Assembly: GCA_934462925.1 (NCBI GenBank)
Contig: CAKSIT010000008.1
Location: forward strand, 1-64,000
Direction: 5' to 3'
Length of the DNA stretch: 64,000 nt
DNA from: an uncultured Oscillospiraceae bacterium
Lineage (GTDB): Bacteria; Bacillota; Clostridia; Oscillospirales; Ruminococcaceae
Shown here piece after piece: positions 57,948-64,000 of the stretch (positions are counted from its first letter, which is position 1; every line of letters begins with the position of its first letter). The notes beneath the pieces were generated by a model that worked only from the letters and a program-made list of their open reading frames with translations, was not told the DNA's origin and did no database searches. A program made the position numbers and the translations under genes.

Positions 57948-59423
57948 TTAAAGAATTATGCAGATAAGTCCGCCGCAGCCGTCGTTGATTATGCGCTGAA
58001 TGGTTTCCTGAAGCTTCATGCGCGCGTCCTGCGGCATACGGTAAAGCTTGTTGTGAAGCCCCTCGTTCACAAGGTCCGACAGCGACTTGCCGAAGATGTT
58101 GCTCTCCCATATCTTCGTGGGGTTCTCCTCAAAGTCCGTAAGCAGGTAGGAAATAAGCTCCTCGGACTGCTTTTCGCTGCCGACTATCGGGTTTATCTCG
58201 GTGGTAATGTCCGCGGACATCATGTGGATAGAGGGCGCGCTCGCTTTAAGGCGCACGCCGTACTTGCCGCCCTGCTTGATTATCTCGGGTTCTTCAAGCG
58301 TAAGCTCCTCCATCGTCGGCAGGACTATTCCGTAGCCCGTAGCCTCTACTTCCTCGAGAGCGCCGCGCACGCGCTCGTATTTGCGTTTTATCTGCGCAAG
58401 CTCTATCATGCAGGGCATAAGGTCGCTTTCGTCCGCAAGCTCCAGCCCCGTGGCTTCGCCCAGTATCTTGTAGAACAGCTCGTTTTTAAGCGCTATGTCA
58501 AGCACGCCCGTACCCGTGCCAAGGTCGAGCGACTCGGTCTGCGCGCGCGTTACATACTCGCACTGAGCGATTTTCTCGGCTGCGGTCTTTATGTCGTTAA
58601 TGCCGTGAATGTCCGCTGCCGCAGCCTTAACGCACTCGAAAACCTCTTTTCTCAGCCAGTGCTCCCTGTCAAGCGCGGTTATCCATTTGGGCATACGTAC
58701 CCTTACTTCGCACACGGGGAATTTAAGCAGCAGCTCGCCCAGTATCTCGCGTATCTTCTCCTCGTCAAGGTCAAGGCAGTTTACGGGGATAACCGAAGCG
58801 CCGTACTTCTCCGCCATCTGTGCGGCGAGCGCCCTTGACGAAGCGGACTCGGGCTGCTGGCAGTTGAGCAGCACCACGAACGGCTTGTTTATCTCGTTAA
58901 GCTCGGTGATTATGCGCGCCTCGGCTTCGGCGTACTCGTCGCGCGGAATGTCCGTAATGCTGCCGTCGGTGGTTACTACAATCCCAACGGTGGAGTGGTC
59001 GGTGATTACCTTGCGCGTGCCTATCTCAGCCGCCATGTTAAAGGGTATCTCCTCGTCGAACCACGGGGTCATTACCATGCGCGGCGCGTCGTTTTCTATG
59101 TAACCGATAGCGCCGGGGACGATATAGCCCACGCAGTCGATAAGGCGCACGTTCATTTTAACGCCGTCGTCAAGCTCTACGGTTACCGCTTCCTCGGGGA
59201 CGAACTTCGGCTCGGTGGTCATAATGGTTTTGCCTGCGGAGGACTGCGGCAGCTCGTCGTTTGCGCGGCTGCGGCGGTATTCGTCGGGGATATTGGGCAG
59301 CACGAGGGTGTTCATGAGCCTGCTGATAAAGGTGGATTTGCCCGAGCGGACAGGTCCTACCACGCCAAGGTAGATGTTCCCGCCCGTGCGCTTTGCGATG
59401 TCGGAATAGATGTTGTTGTTCAT
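57948..59423 (-). CDS. spoIVA: Stage IV sporulation protein A
   Basis: A 491-residue ATPase that assembles the basement layer of the spore coat on the forespore. Walker A GVVGPVRSGKST (residues 20-31), FVPEEAVTVELDDG, LIDCVGY and NEINKPFVVLLNCQ are the P-loop part, followed by the long helical middle region. The end GGLICIIL matches the family's C-terminal membrane-binding peptide. It follows the DUF3794-LysM gene by 12 nt in the same transcript. Confidence 0.98.
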   Translation of the reverse strand: MNNNIYSDIAKRTGGNIYLGVVGPVRSGKSTFISRLMNTLVLPNIPDEYRRSRANDELPQSSAGKTIMTTEPKFVPEEAVTVELDDGVKMNVRLIDCVGYIVPGAIGYIENDAPRMVMTPWFDEEIPFNMAAEIGTRKVITDHSTVGIVVTTDGSITDIPRDEYAEAEARIITELNEINKPFVVLLNCQQPESASSRALAAQMAEKYGASVIPVNCLDLDEEKIREILGELLLKFPVCEVRVRMPKWITALDREHWLRKEVFECVKAAAADIHGINDIKTAAEKIAQCEYVTRAQTESLDLGTGTGVLDIALKNELFYKILGEATGLELADESDLMPCMIELAQIKRKYERVRGALEEVEATGYGIVLPTMEELTLEEPEIIKQGGKYGVRLKASAPSIHMMSADITTEINPIVGSEKQSEELISYLLTDFEENPTKIWESNIFGKSLSDLVNEGLHNKLYRMPQDARMKLQETIQRIINDGCGGLICIIL

Positions 59424-59435
59424 GCTTTTTCTCCT

Positions 59436-61010
59436 TTACATGGTGGGAATGAATATCATGCCCGAAAGCGCCGACTGCTCGTTTTCAACATCGTTTTCGC
59501 GCATAACGGCGTCCGCGGTGGTGTTAAAGCGCTTGGCTACCGTCCAGCAGTCCTCGCCGCCCTGCGTGTAGTAAACGCGCAGCGCGTACTCGTCGCTGCG
59601 GGGCTTCGGCTTATCCTCGTGCAGGGAAACGGCGTTGATAGCGTCCACGCTCGTCTGCTCGCGAAGCCAGCCGTTCATCTCCGCCTGCACGGTTATGTCA
59701 AGCGCGCCGTCGGACCTTATGGAAAAGCCCGTGTCGGTTATCTGCGCGCAGAAGTCCGCGGCGGTGCTGTCGCTTACGCGGGCTGCGGGTATCTCCTGCT
59801 CGAACGCCTCCTGCTTTTCTATGAAAACAGGCACGCCCTCGGCGTTTCTGCCCGCCGCGCGGCACATAAGCTGCCCCGAAAGCGTGAGCGCGTCGGCGTC
59901 CTTGGGGCGGCACACGAGGTTTGAAAGCTCGCTGCGGCAATCCCATACGCTTTGCATTTCGCCGTTTTCCGCGCCGAGCGTTGCTTTAAGCGTCATCTGG
60001 CGGGAAACCGTGCGCGGGTCTGCGCTAAGCTTTACGGGCGCGCAGGTAAACTCGCTTTCATATTCGGTGGAATACGCGTCCGTGGGTATTTCGGCGGTCT
60101 GCTCCATAACGGCGCTCACGCGGCATTTTATCAGCAGCTCGCAGGAAATAAGCCCGCTGTTCTCGCTGGGCGAAAGCTCGCAGCTCATCACCGAAAGCTC
60201 GGGGAAAGCGGCGTGCCTGTCGGTTATGCCGTCAATGTCGAGAATGGCGCTCACGGGGATATCGGCGGTCATCTTCTCGGTTTCGGTGCAGCCGCCGCCG
60301 TCCGCAGGGCGCAGGGCGTAAAGCGCGCTTACCGTAACAACGCCCTTAAGCACCGCCTTGTCCGCGATAACGCGCAGGTCCGTTACCTTAACGGGGGCGC
60401 TGCTCCATATGATAAAGCCTATTCCCGCCGCGCCCGTGTCTATCTCCTCGCGCACGGTAAGCTGTTTTTCCGCGCAGAGCGTTCTGCCGCAGCAGGTCAC
60501 CTGCCTTGTGCGCACCTGCATTCCCTGCGGCATTTCTGGCAGCACGCACTCAACGGGCGCGGTCGCCTTTATTCTTATCGTAAGCGCGCCCCTAACGTCG
60601 ATACGGCGGGGGCTTGTGGCGCGGCAGTTGCAGTAATCCGCGCGCGGCGTTACGGTAAGGTGAGCCTGCGCGCCGCGCCGCCCGAGGTCCACGGTTTTTG
60701 AAAAGGTGTAGCGCTGGTCTATGCAGTACACCGCGCTGCTGCCCTCTGCAAGGTAAAGCACCTTTATCGCGGCAGCGCCGTCAAGCGTGAGCTTCCCCTC
60801 GGGGGACACGCTCTCGGAGCTTATCGAGGGCGTTATCGTGCATTTAAGAATGCGGAATATCTCGGGAAAGTAATCGGGCAGGACATGGTCAAGCTCAACG
60901 CCCTGTTCCGCAGCGCCGTCAAAGATGACCTCCTGCGCGCAAATGCTTCTGTCTGCGCGTGTTTCGGGGGTTTCTCCCCGCTCCTTTTTAAGTATAGTGT
61001 TGATATCCAT
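59436..61010 (-). CDS. DUF3794 (SPOCS) - LysM spore envelope protein
   Basis: A 524-residue protein from the ATG at 61010 (GGAGG 6 nt upstream; a longer frame lacks a site). Three or four DUF3794/SPOCS beta repeats (for example VEVDHVLPDYFPEIFRILKC-like region, then VKVTDLRVIADKAVLKGVV, TDAYSTEYESEFTC, ADALTLSGQLMCRAAGR) precede a C-terminal LysM domain (ALRVYYTQGGEDCWTVAKRFNTTADAVMREND). LysM binds peptidoglycan. Proteins of this layout are found next to spoIVA in Clostridia and belong to the spore envelope. Confidence 0.93.
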   Translation of the reverse strand: MDINTILKKERGETPETRADRSICAQEVIFDGAAEQGVELDHVLPDYFPEIFRILKCTITPSISSESVSPEGKLTLDGAAAIKVLYLAEGSSAVYCIDQRYTFSKTVDLGRRGAQAHLTVTPRADYCNCRATSPRRIDVRGALTIRIKATAPVECVLPEMPQGMQVRTRQVTCCGRTLCAEKQLTVREEIDTGAAGIGFIIWSSAPVKVTDLRVIADKAVLKGVVTVSALYALRPADGGGCTETEKMTADIPVSAILDIDGITDRHAAFPELSVMSCELSPSENSGLISCELLIKCRVSAVMEQTAEIPTDAYSTEYESEFTCAPVKLSADPRTVSRQMTLKATLGAENGEMQSVWDCRSELSNLVCRPKDADALTLSGQLMCRAAGRNAEGVPVFIEKQEAFEQEIPAARVSDSTAADFCAQITDTGFSIRSDGALDITVQAEMNGWLREQTSVDAINAVSLHEDKPKPRSDEYALRVYYTQGGEDCWTVAKRFNTTADAVMRENDVENEQSALSGMIFIPTM

Positions 61011-61062
61011 ATTTTCCTCCTTGGTCAAAGCCGCGTTGTCGCGCTGCCCTTTATTCAAGGAG

Positions 61063-61092
61063 ATTATATGCGCCGCGCGGGACAGGTATGAC
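61063..61092 (-). promoter_or_regulatory. Candidate sigma-E promoter of the DUF3794-spoIVA operon
   Basis: On the minus strand GTCATACC (61085-61092), 14 bp and CATATAAT (61063-61070) fit the sigma-E pattern (GTCATATT, 14-15 bp, CATAxxxT). No sigma-A match is as good. Confidence 0.7.
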
Positions 61093-61196
61093 AGGCTTGC
61101 GGAGATTAGTTGCGGCAGGACGGGGGAAAATGCGGGGAAAATCTGCGAACAGCGCCCGTATCGTAAGTGCATAAAAGCTAGGCTATGCCGTACAAA

Positions 61197-61227
61197 GCAA
61201 AAACGCAAATCCTGCGACCTGCGTTTT
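61197..61227 (-). terminator. Terminator of the small Cys-rich protein gene
   Basis: AAAACGCA/TGCGTTTT stem (61200-61207 with 61220-61227) ending in a T run on the minus strand, 22 nt after the stop. Confidence 0.8.
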
Positions 61228-61248
61228 TACCATATGTTTTGCAAAGGC

Positions 61249-61428
61249 TTATCTGTCTTTGTAAACGGGACATTTTTCGTACTCGCTGCCATAATCGGGA
61301 TTACAGGTGTGCTTTACCCTGCTGTCGTCAATATCCATCTGCTGCCCGCAAAGACCGCATATGTACTTGTCCGAGCTTCTGAATACAGCGTTGTTCGATT
61401 CGTACTCAAGGTACGGACATCTTGCCAT
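61249..61428 (-). CDS. Small Cys-rich, probably zinc-binding protein
   Basis: A 59-residue protein, start at 61428 with AAAGGAGGTG upstream. Cys at positions 4, 24, 27, 42 and 53 (CPYLEY, CGLCG, HTCNPDYGSEYEKCPVYK) could bind a metal; CxxC is zinc-ribbon-like. I have seen this layout as short uncharacterised proteins of Clostridia. It has its own terminator and lies upstream of the spoIVA operon. No function is proposed. Confidence 0.8.
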   Translation of the reverse strand: MARCPYLEYESNNAVFRSSDKYICGLCGQQMDIDDSRVKHTCNPDYGSEYEKCPVYKDR

Positions 61429-61459
61429 GGTATCACCTCCTTTCATGCGTGAGATATTC

Positions 61460-61750
61460 TTACGACCTTTTTTTATGAATGATAATTCTGATAAAAACGC
61501 CTATAAAAAAAGACCCTAGTAAAATGCCAAAACAGATTATCCCTGAAATATGAAGACATACTGTCCAAATAATTCCCAAGATTGCTCCAATAATCAATAA
61601 AAAAGTAATTCTATATATGTTTTTAAGGGAAGTTGCCTCTTTCCATTCACGGTTTTCATCGGAAACATTGTCCATAATGTATATGTTTGATATAAGCAAA
61701 ACACCTGCCATTATGTACATTAAAGTCGCGATAATAATCATTACAATCAT
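61460..61750 (-). CDS. Small membrane protein with two to three helices
   Basis: A 96-residue hydrophobic protein, start at 61750 with AAGGAG 6 nt upstream. Helices at about 3-25, 48-67 and 70-90, with a charged loop (DENREWKEATSLKN) between and a basic tail (IIHKKRS). AT-rich coding sequence compared with most neighbours. It faces the divergent XRE gene across a promoter with an inverted repeat, an arrangement seen for regulator/target pairs. The family is not recognised. Confidence 0.8.
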   Translation of the reverse strand: MIVMIIIATLMYIMAGVLLISNIYIMDNVSDENREWKEATSLKNIYRITFLLIIGAILGIIWTVCLHISGIICFGILLGSFFIGVFIRIIIHKKRS

Positions 61751-61879
61751 ATTTACTCCTTAAATCTCTGAACCGATTCCTGAAATTGAACGTATTTCCG
61801 CGTTTTCAGCGCTTTTTAATTCGCGTTTGTGCGGCGCTGACTTAACATCTGTATTACCCCCTAAATCTTTCTTGATTTT

Positions 61880-61908
61880 ATTATATCCTTGTTTTGAGTA
61901 TTTGTCAA
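61880..61908 (-). promoter_or_regulatory. Sigma-A promoter of the small membrane protein gene
   Basis: TTGACA (61903-61908), 17 bp, TATAAT (61880-61885) on the minus strand; the -35 box lies within the inverted repeat listed next. Confidence 0.88.
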
Positions 61909-61923
61909 GTGTTAAATACTCAA
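61894..61923. promoter_or_regulatory. Operator-like inverted repeat between the divergent membrane protein and XRE genes
   Basis: Perfect 10-bp arms TTGAGTATTT (61894-61903) and AAATACTCAA (61914-61923) with a 10-bp spacer. A third half-site TACTCAA is at 61967-61973, directly before the XRE ribosome site. Repressor binding would cover the minus-strand -35 region. Confidence 0.78.
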
Positions 61924-61988
61924 TTTGTGAATATGCACAAAAGAAGCGGGGAAATAATGTATAATATACTCAACGAGGGGTGATGAAC

Positions 61989-62309
61989 ATGGAATTTGGG
62001 GATAAGTTACTGCTGACTCTTAACGAAAAGGAAATAACGCAAAAGGACTTTGCGGTATTGCTCAACATTGCCCCTACTACTCTTAACGGCTATATAAAAA
62101 ATAAGCGGCAGCCCGATTTTGCGCTTGTAAAGCAAATTGCATTCCTGCTGAATGTTTCTGTAGATTATCTTCTGGATTATAATAACGGTCAGCTGAATGC
62201 CGATATAAAGGAGCTGTCGCTGATTTCTAAAATAAGAAAAATGGACGAAAAGGAAAGAAATATAGTTTACGGACTGGTAAATCTGATTGACAAGAACCGC
62301 GAAGAATAG
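61989..62309 (+). CDS. XRE-family regulator
   Basis: A 106-residue protein. The ATG at 61989 lies 8 nt after GAGGGG; upstream in-frame GTG and ATG codons overlap that site. HTH domain at residues 8-65 (LNEKEITQKDFAVLLNIAPTTLNGYIKNKRQPDFALVKQIAFLLNVSVDYLLDY), with a C-terminal helix (SLISKIRKMDEKERNIVYGLVNLI). It is a likely repressor of itself and of the divergent membrane gene through the inverted repeat. Confidence 0.88.
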   Translation: MEFGDKLLLTLNEKEITQKDFAVLLNIAPTTLNGYIKNKRQPDFALVKQIAFLLNVSVDYLLDYNNGQLNADIKELSLISKIRKMDEKERNIVYGLVNLIDKNREE

Positions 62310-62508
62310 AAAAGCCGATACGATAATTGCGTATCAACAAAACTCGGCTCATGTGCAGGCTATATCAAGGAAAATGCCTATACTTCTGACAAGGCGGAAG
62401 TATGGGCATATTTGTCATAGCTTAGCGGCAAATGTTCGGCTTCTTTGTTCCGCTTTATTTTTATTGTAAGCCTGCGCCAAAAAAACTGAAAATGTGTCAT
62501 GAAAGTAT
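62310..62508. other. Gene-free stretch with small hairpins and a possible gene remnant
   Basis: About 340 nt separate the XRE stop from tepA. A GATACG/CGTATC hairpin (about 62317-62336) and a TATACTTC/GAAGTATG hairpin (about 62380-62406) are visible. One plus-strand frame ends with a protein-like TKLGSCAGYIKENAYTS and AEVWAYLS before TAG but has no start. Nothing else is recognised. Confidence 0.4.
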
Positions 62509-62537
62509 TTGAAATTTCTGCGAAACTGTGCTATAAT
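62509..62537 (+). promoter_or_regulatory. Sigma-A promoter of tepA
   Basis: TTGAAA (62509-62514), 17 bp, TATAAT (62532-62537); the leader is about 108 nt. Confidence 0.85.
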
Positions 62538-62651
62538 TAAAAGAGCGGCGTGTACGCCGCCGCATTCTGCATAAATATACCTTTTGTGAAAATAATATAC
62601 ACAGAGCCTGACCGCAGCTTTGCGGCAGAATATTCCGAAAGGTGGCAGAAT

Positions 62652-63542
62652 ATGAGCGAAGAAACTGTAAACGACGCACCGTTCAGCGAGGAGCAGAACC
62701 GGCAGATAATAGACATGGGCATAGTGGCGACGCCGAACGCGCCGCACTGCATACATTGCCTGTCGATAATCGGGCAGATAGAGGGACATTACATTCTCCC
62801 CGCGCAGAACAAGACGACGAAATACGAGCATATCATTCCCGCGCTTGTGGCGGTAGAGCAGGACAGCACCGTAGAGGGGCTGCTGGTGCTGCTCAACACC
62901 GTCGGCGGCGACGTGGAGGCGGGGCTTGCCATATCCGAGCTTATCGCGGGAATGTCGAAGCCCACGGTGTCGATAGTGGTAGGCGGCGGGCATTCCATAG
63001 GCGTGCCGCTTGCGGTGAGTGCCAAGAGAAGCTTTATCGTACCATCTGCGACAATGACCATTCACCCCGTGCGAATGAACGGCATGATGCTGGGCGTTCC
63101 GCAGACAATGAGCTACTTTGAGAAAATGCAGGAGCGCATAACGCGCTTTGTTACGGAAAACAGCAACATGACCGCGCAGCGCTTTAAGGAGCTGATGATG
63201 GAGCGCGACGAGCTTGTAATGGACGTAGGCTCGGTGCTGGAGGGCGCGGCCGCCGTAAAGGAGGGGCTTATCGACAGGCTGGGCGGGCTGTCCGACGCGG
63301 TAGAGTGCCTTTACGAGCTTATAGAGCAGCGCGGCGGCAAAGCGCCGCATTCCGCAGGGAATAAAGCGCCCGCGAAATCCGCGAAGCCCTCGGGCAAAAG
63401 CGCCAAAACCACGGCAACGCCCAAGACGGCTCAGACCGCGCCAACAGAGCCTACGCCGAAAAAGCGCGGCAGAAAGCCGAAAAACACGGTAAACACAATG
63501 AGCGCCGCCGTATCCCGCGTGGCGCAGGACAAACGGCGTTAA
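62652..63542 (+). CDS. tepA: ClpP-like translocation-enhancing protease TepA
   Basis: A 296-residue ClpP/crotonase-fold serine protease. VLLNTVGGDVEAGLAISELIAG resembles ClpP's GG strand, the Ser sits in GGGHSIGVPLAVSA, and the His in ATMTIHPVRMNG. Residues about 225-296 are a Lys/Ala/Pro/Thr-rich tail (PTPKKRGRKPKN) likely to bind nucleic acid or membrane. The ATG at 62652 follows AAAGGTGG. TepA is linked to protein export and sporulation in Bacillus; its substrate here is unknown. uppP follows after 43 nt. Confidence 0.9.
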   Translation: MSEETVNDAPFSEEQNRQIIDMGIVATPNAPHCIHCLSIIGQIEGHYILPAQNKTTKYEHIIPALVAVEQDSTVEGLLVLLNTVGGDVEAGLAISELIAGMSKPTVSIVVGGGHSIGVPLAVSAKRSFIVPSATMTIHPVRMNGMMLGVPQTMSYFEKMQERITRFVTENSNMTAQRFKELMMERDELVMDVGSVLEGAAAVKEGLIDRLGGLSDAVECLYELIEQRGGKAPHSAGNKAPAKSAKPSGKSAKTTATPKTAQTAPTEPTPKKRGRKPKNTVNTMSAAVSRVAQDKRR

Positions 63543-63585
63543 CACACCCGCCCGCGCAGGGCGGCTACATATAAAGGGGAAACAT

Positions 63586-64000
63586 ATGGACTACATAACG
63601 GTAATAATTCAGGCTGTAATACAGGGGCTTACGGAGTTTCTGCCCGTGTCAAGCTCGGGGCATTTGTCCGTGGTGCAGCACGTCACGGGCGTTGACGGCG
63701 AAGCGGCGCTGCTGCTGTCGCTCGTGCTTCATCTCGGCACGCTGGCGGCGGTGTTCGCGGCGTTCCGGGGGACTATATGGGGCATGATAAAGGAATTCTT
63801 CCTAACGTTCCGCGACATTTTCACGGGTAAGTTCTCGTGGAAAGGCATGAACGGAACGCGCCGCATGATGTTTATGGTGATAATAGCGACGGCGCTGCTT
63901 GTTCCCGTGCTGCCGATAAAGGACTTTTTCACCGCGCGGCAGGGCGACGGGGACATTGTTTTCGAGGGAATAGCGTTTTTGTTTACGGCGGTGCTGCTGT
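63586..64000 (+). CDS. uppP: Undecaprenyl-diphosphatase UppP/BacA (partial, runs off the right edge)
   Basis: The first 138 residues of an integral membrane phosphatase that recycles the C55 lipid carrier of peptidoglycan synthesis. The family signature GLTEFLPVSSSGHL (residues 15-28) and the second motif region LLLSLVLHLGTLAAVF are intact, with membrane segments alternating as expected. GGGG lies 6 nt before the ATG. The second catalytic motif (GxSRSG) is beyond the window. Confidence 0.95.
   Translation, partial: MDYITVIIQAVIQGLTEFLPVSSSGHLSVVQHVTGVDGEAALLLSLVLHLGTLAAVFAAFRGTIWGMIKEFFLTFRDIFTGKFSWKGMNGTRRMMFMVIIATALLVPVLPIKDFFTARQGDGDIVFEGIAFLFTAVLL

Noticed and set aside
62415..63545. 376-codon minus-strand frame opposite tepA
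   Set aside because: TepA motifs are on the plus strand; the minus frame shows no domain and no start site.
1..64000. tRNA, rRNA, tmRNA, 6S or RNase P genes
   Set aside because: Scanned by eye for conserved tRNA loops and rRNA blocks in the gaps; none recognised. All gaps over 300 nt hold MITE-like elements or hairpins.

Overview
The window looks like chromosomal DNA from a spore-forming, anaerobic member of the Clostridia, most like the Ruminococcaceae/Oscillospirales. The evidence is spoIVA next to a DUF3794-LysM spore protein, an alpha/beta-type small acid-soluble spore protein, a TepA-type ClpP homologue, Clostridia-type sigma-A promoters (TTGACA, 17 bp, TATAAT) before most transcription units, strong GGAGG ribosome sites, and many ATGA stop/start overlaps. 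Species cannot be named from the sequence alone. No rRNA, tRNA, CRISPR array or prophage was seen. Both ends cut a gene: the left end an adhesin, the right end uppP.

Layout. 1-2861 (minus): secreted choice-of-anchor-A-like adhesin whose visible C-terminal part is about 560 residues of Ser-Asp-Ser-Asp-Gly-Asp repeat. 3048-14286 (minus): one compact run of ten genes. From the promoter these are a GNAT acetyltransferase, a stand-alone HPt phosphotransfer protein, an (alpha/alpha)6-toroid protein, a 1154-residue Fn3-Big2-CapA-DUF6270-DUF6270 fusion, a transglutaminase-like lipoprotein, a GspF/PilC membrane platform, four small pilin-like or DUF4860-like membrane proteins, and a PilT-type ATPase. 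Divergent from it are a LytTR response regulator and a hybrid histidine kinase. 17780-21471: DUF819 permease, GumN-like lipoprotein, histidine phosphatase and an XRE regulator. 21533-27373 (minus): rlmB, a large protein with a degenerate P-type-ATPase core, tadA and a polysaccharide flippase. 27760-31155: malQ, an alpha/beta hydrolase and cysK. 31404-33635 (minus): rpmG-secE-nusG-rplK-rplA. 34018-36703: receiver protein plus a second hybrid kinase. 36899-42985: the cell-shape cluster mreB-mreC-mreD-mrdA-minD-mgsA. 43190-45645: prfB-rlmD. 45666-48631: an AT-rich Mrr-like nuclease, a probable ATC hydrolase and an anion permease. 48679-51189 (minus): HTH-AbrB regulator with an ABC exporter, and a lipoprotein. 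51580-53655: two CobW/G3E metal-chaperone GTPases. 53781-56889: mtnA, a methyltransferase and an MTA/SAH deaminase. 56964-64000: Fur-family regulator, SASP, a hairpin-rich spacer, the spoIVA operon, a small membrane protein/XRE pair, tepA and uppP.

The genes most worth attention are the pilus-like operon that also carries an HPt protein and the CapA/DUF6270 giant, the degenerate P-type ATPase, the MinD that lacks its membrane anchor and partners, the CobW-YcgQ fusion, two MITE-like palindromic elements, and the hairpin array between the SASP gene and spoIVA. Family names come from motif recognition by eye; no database search was run.
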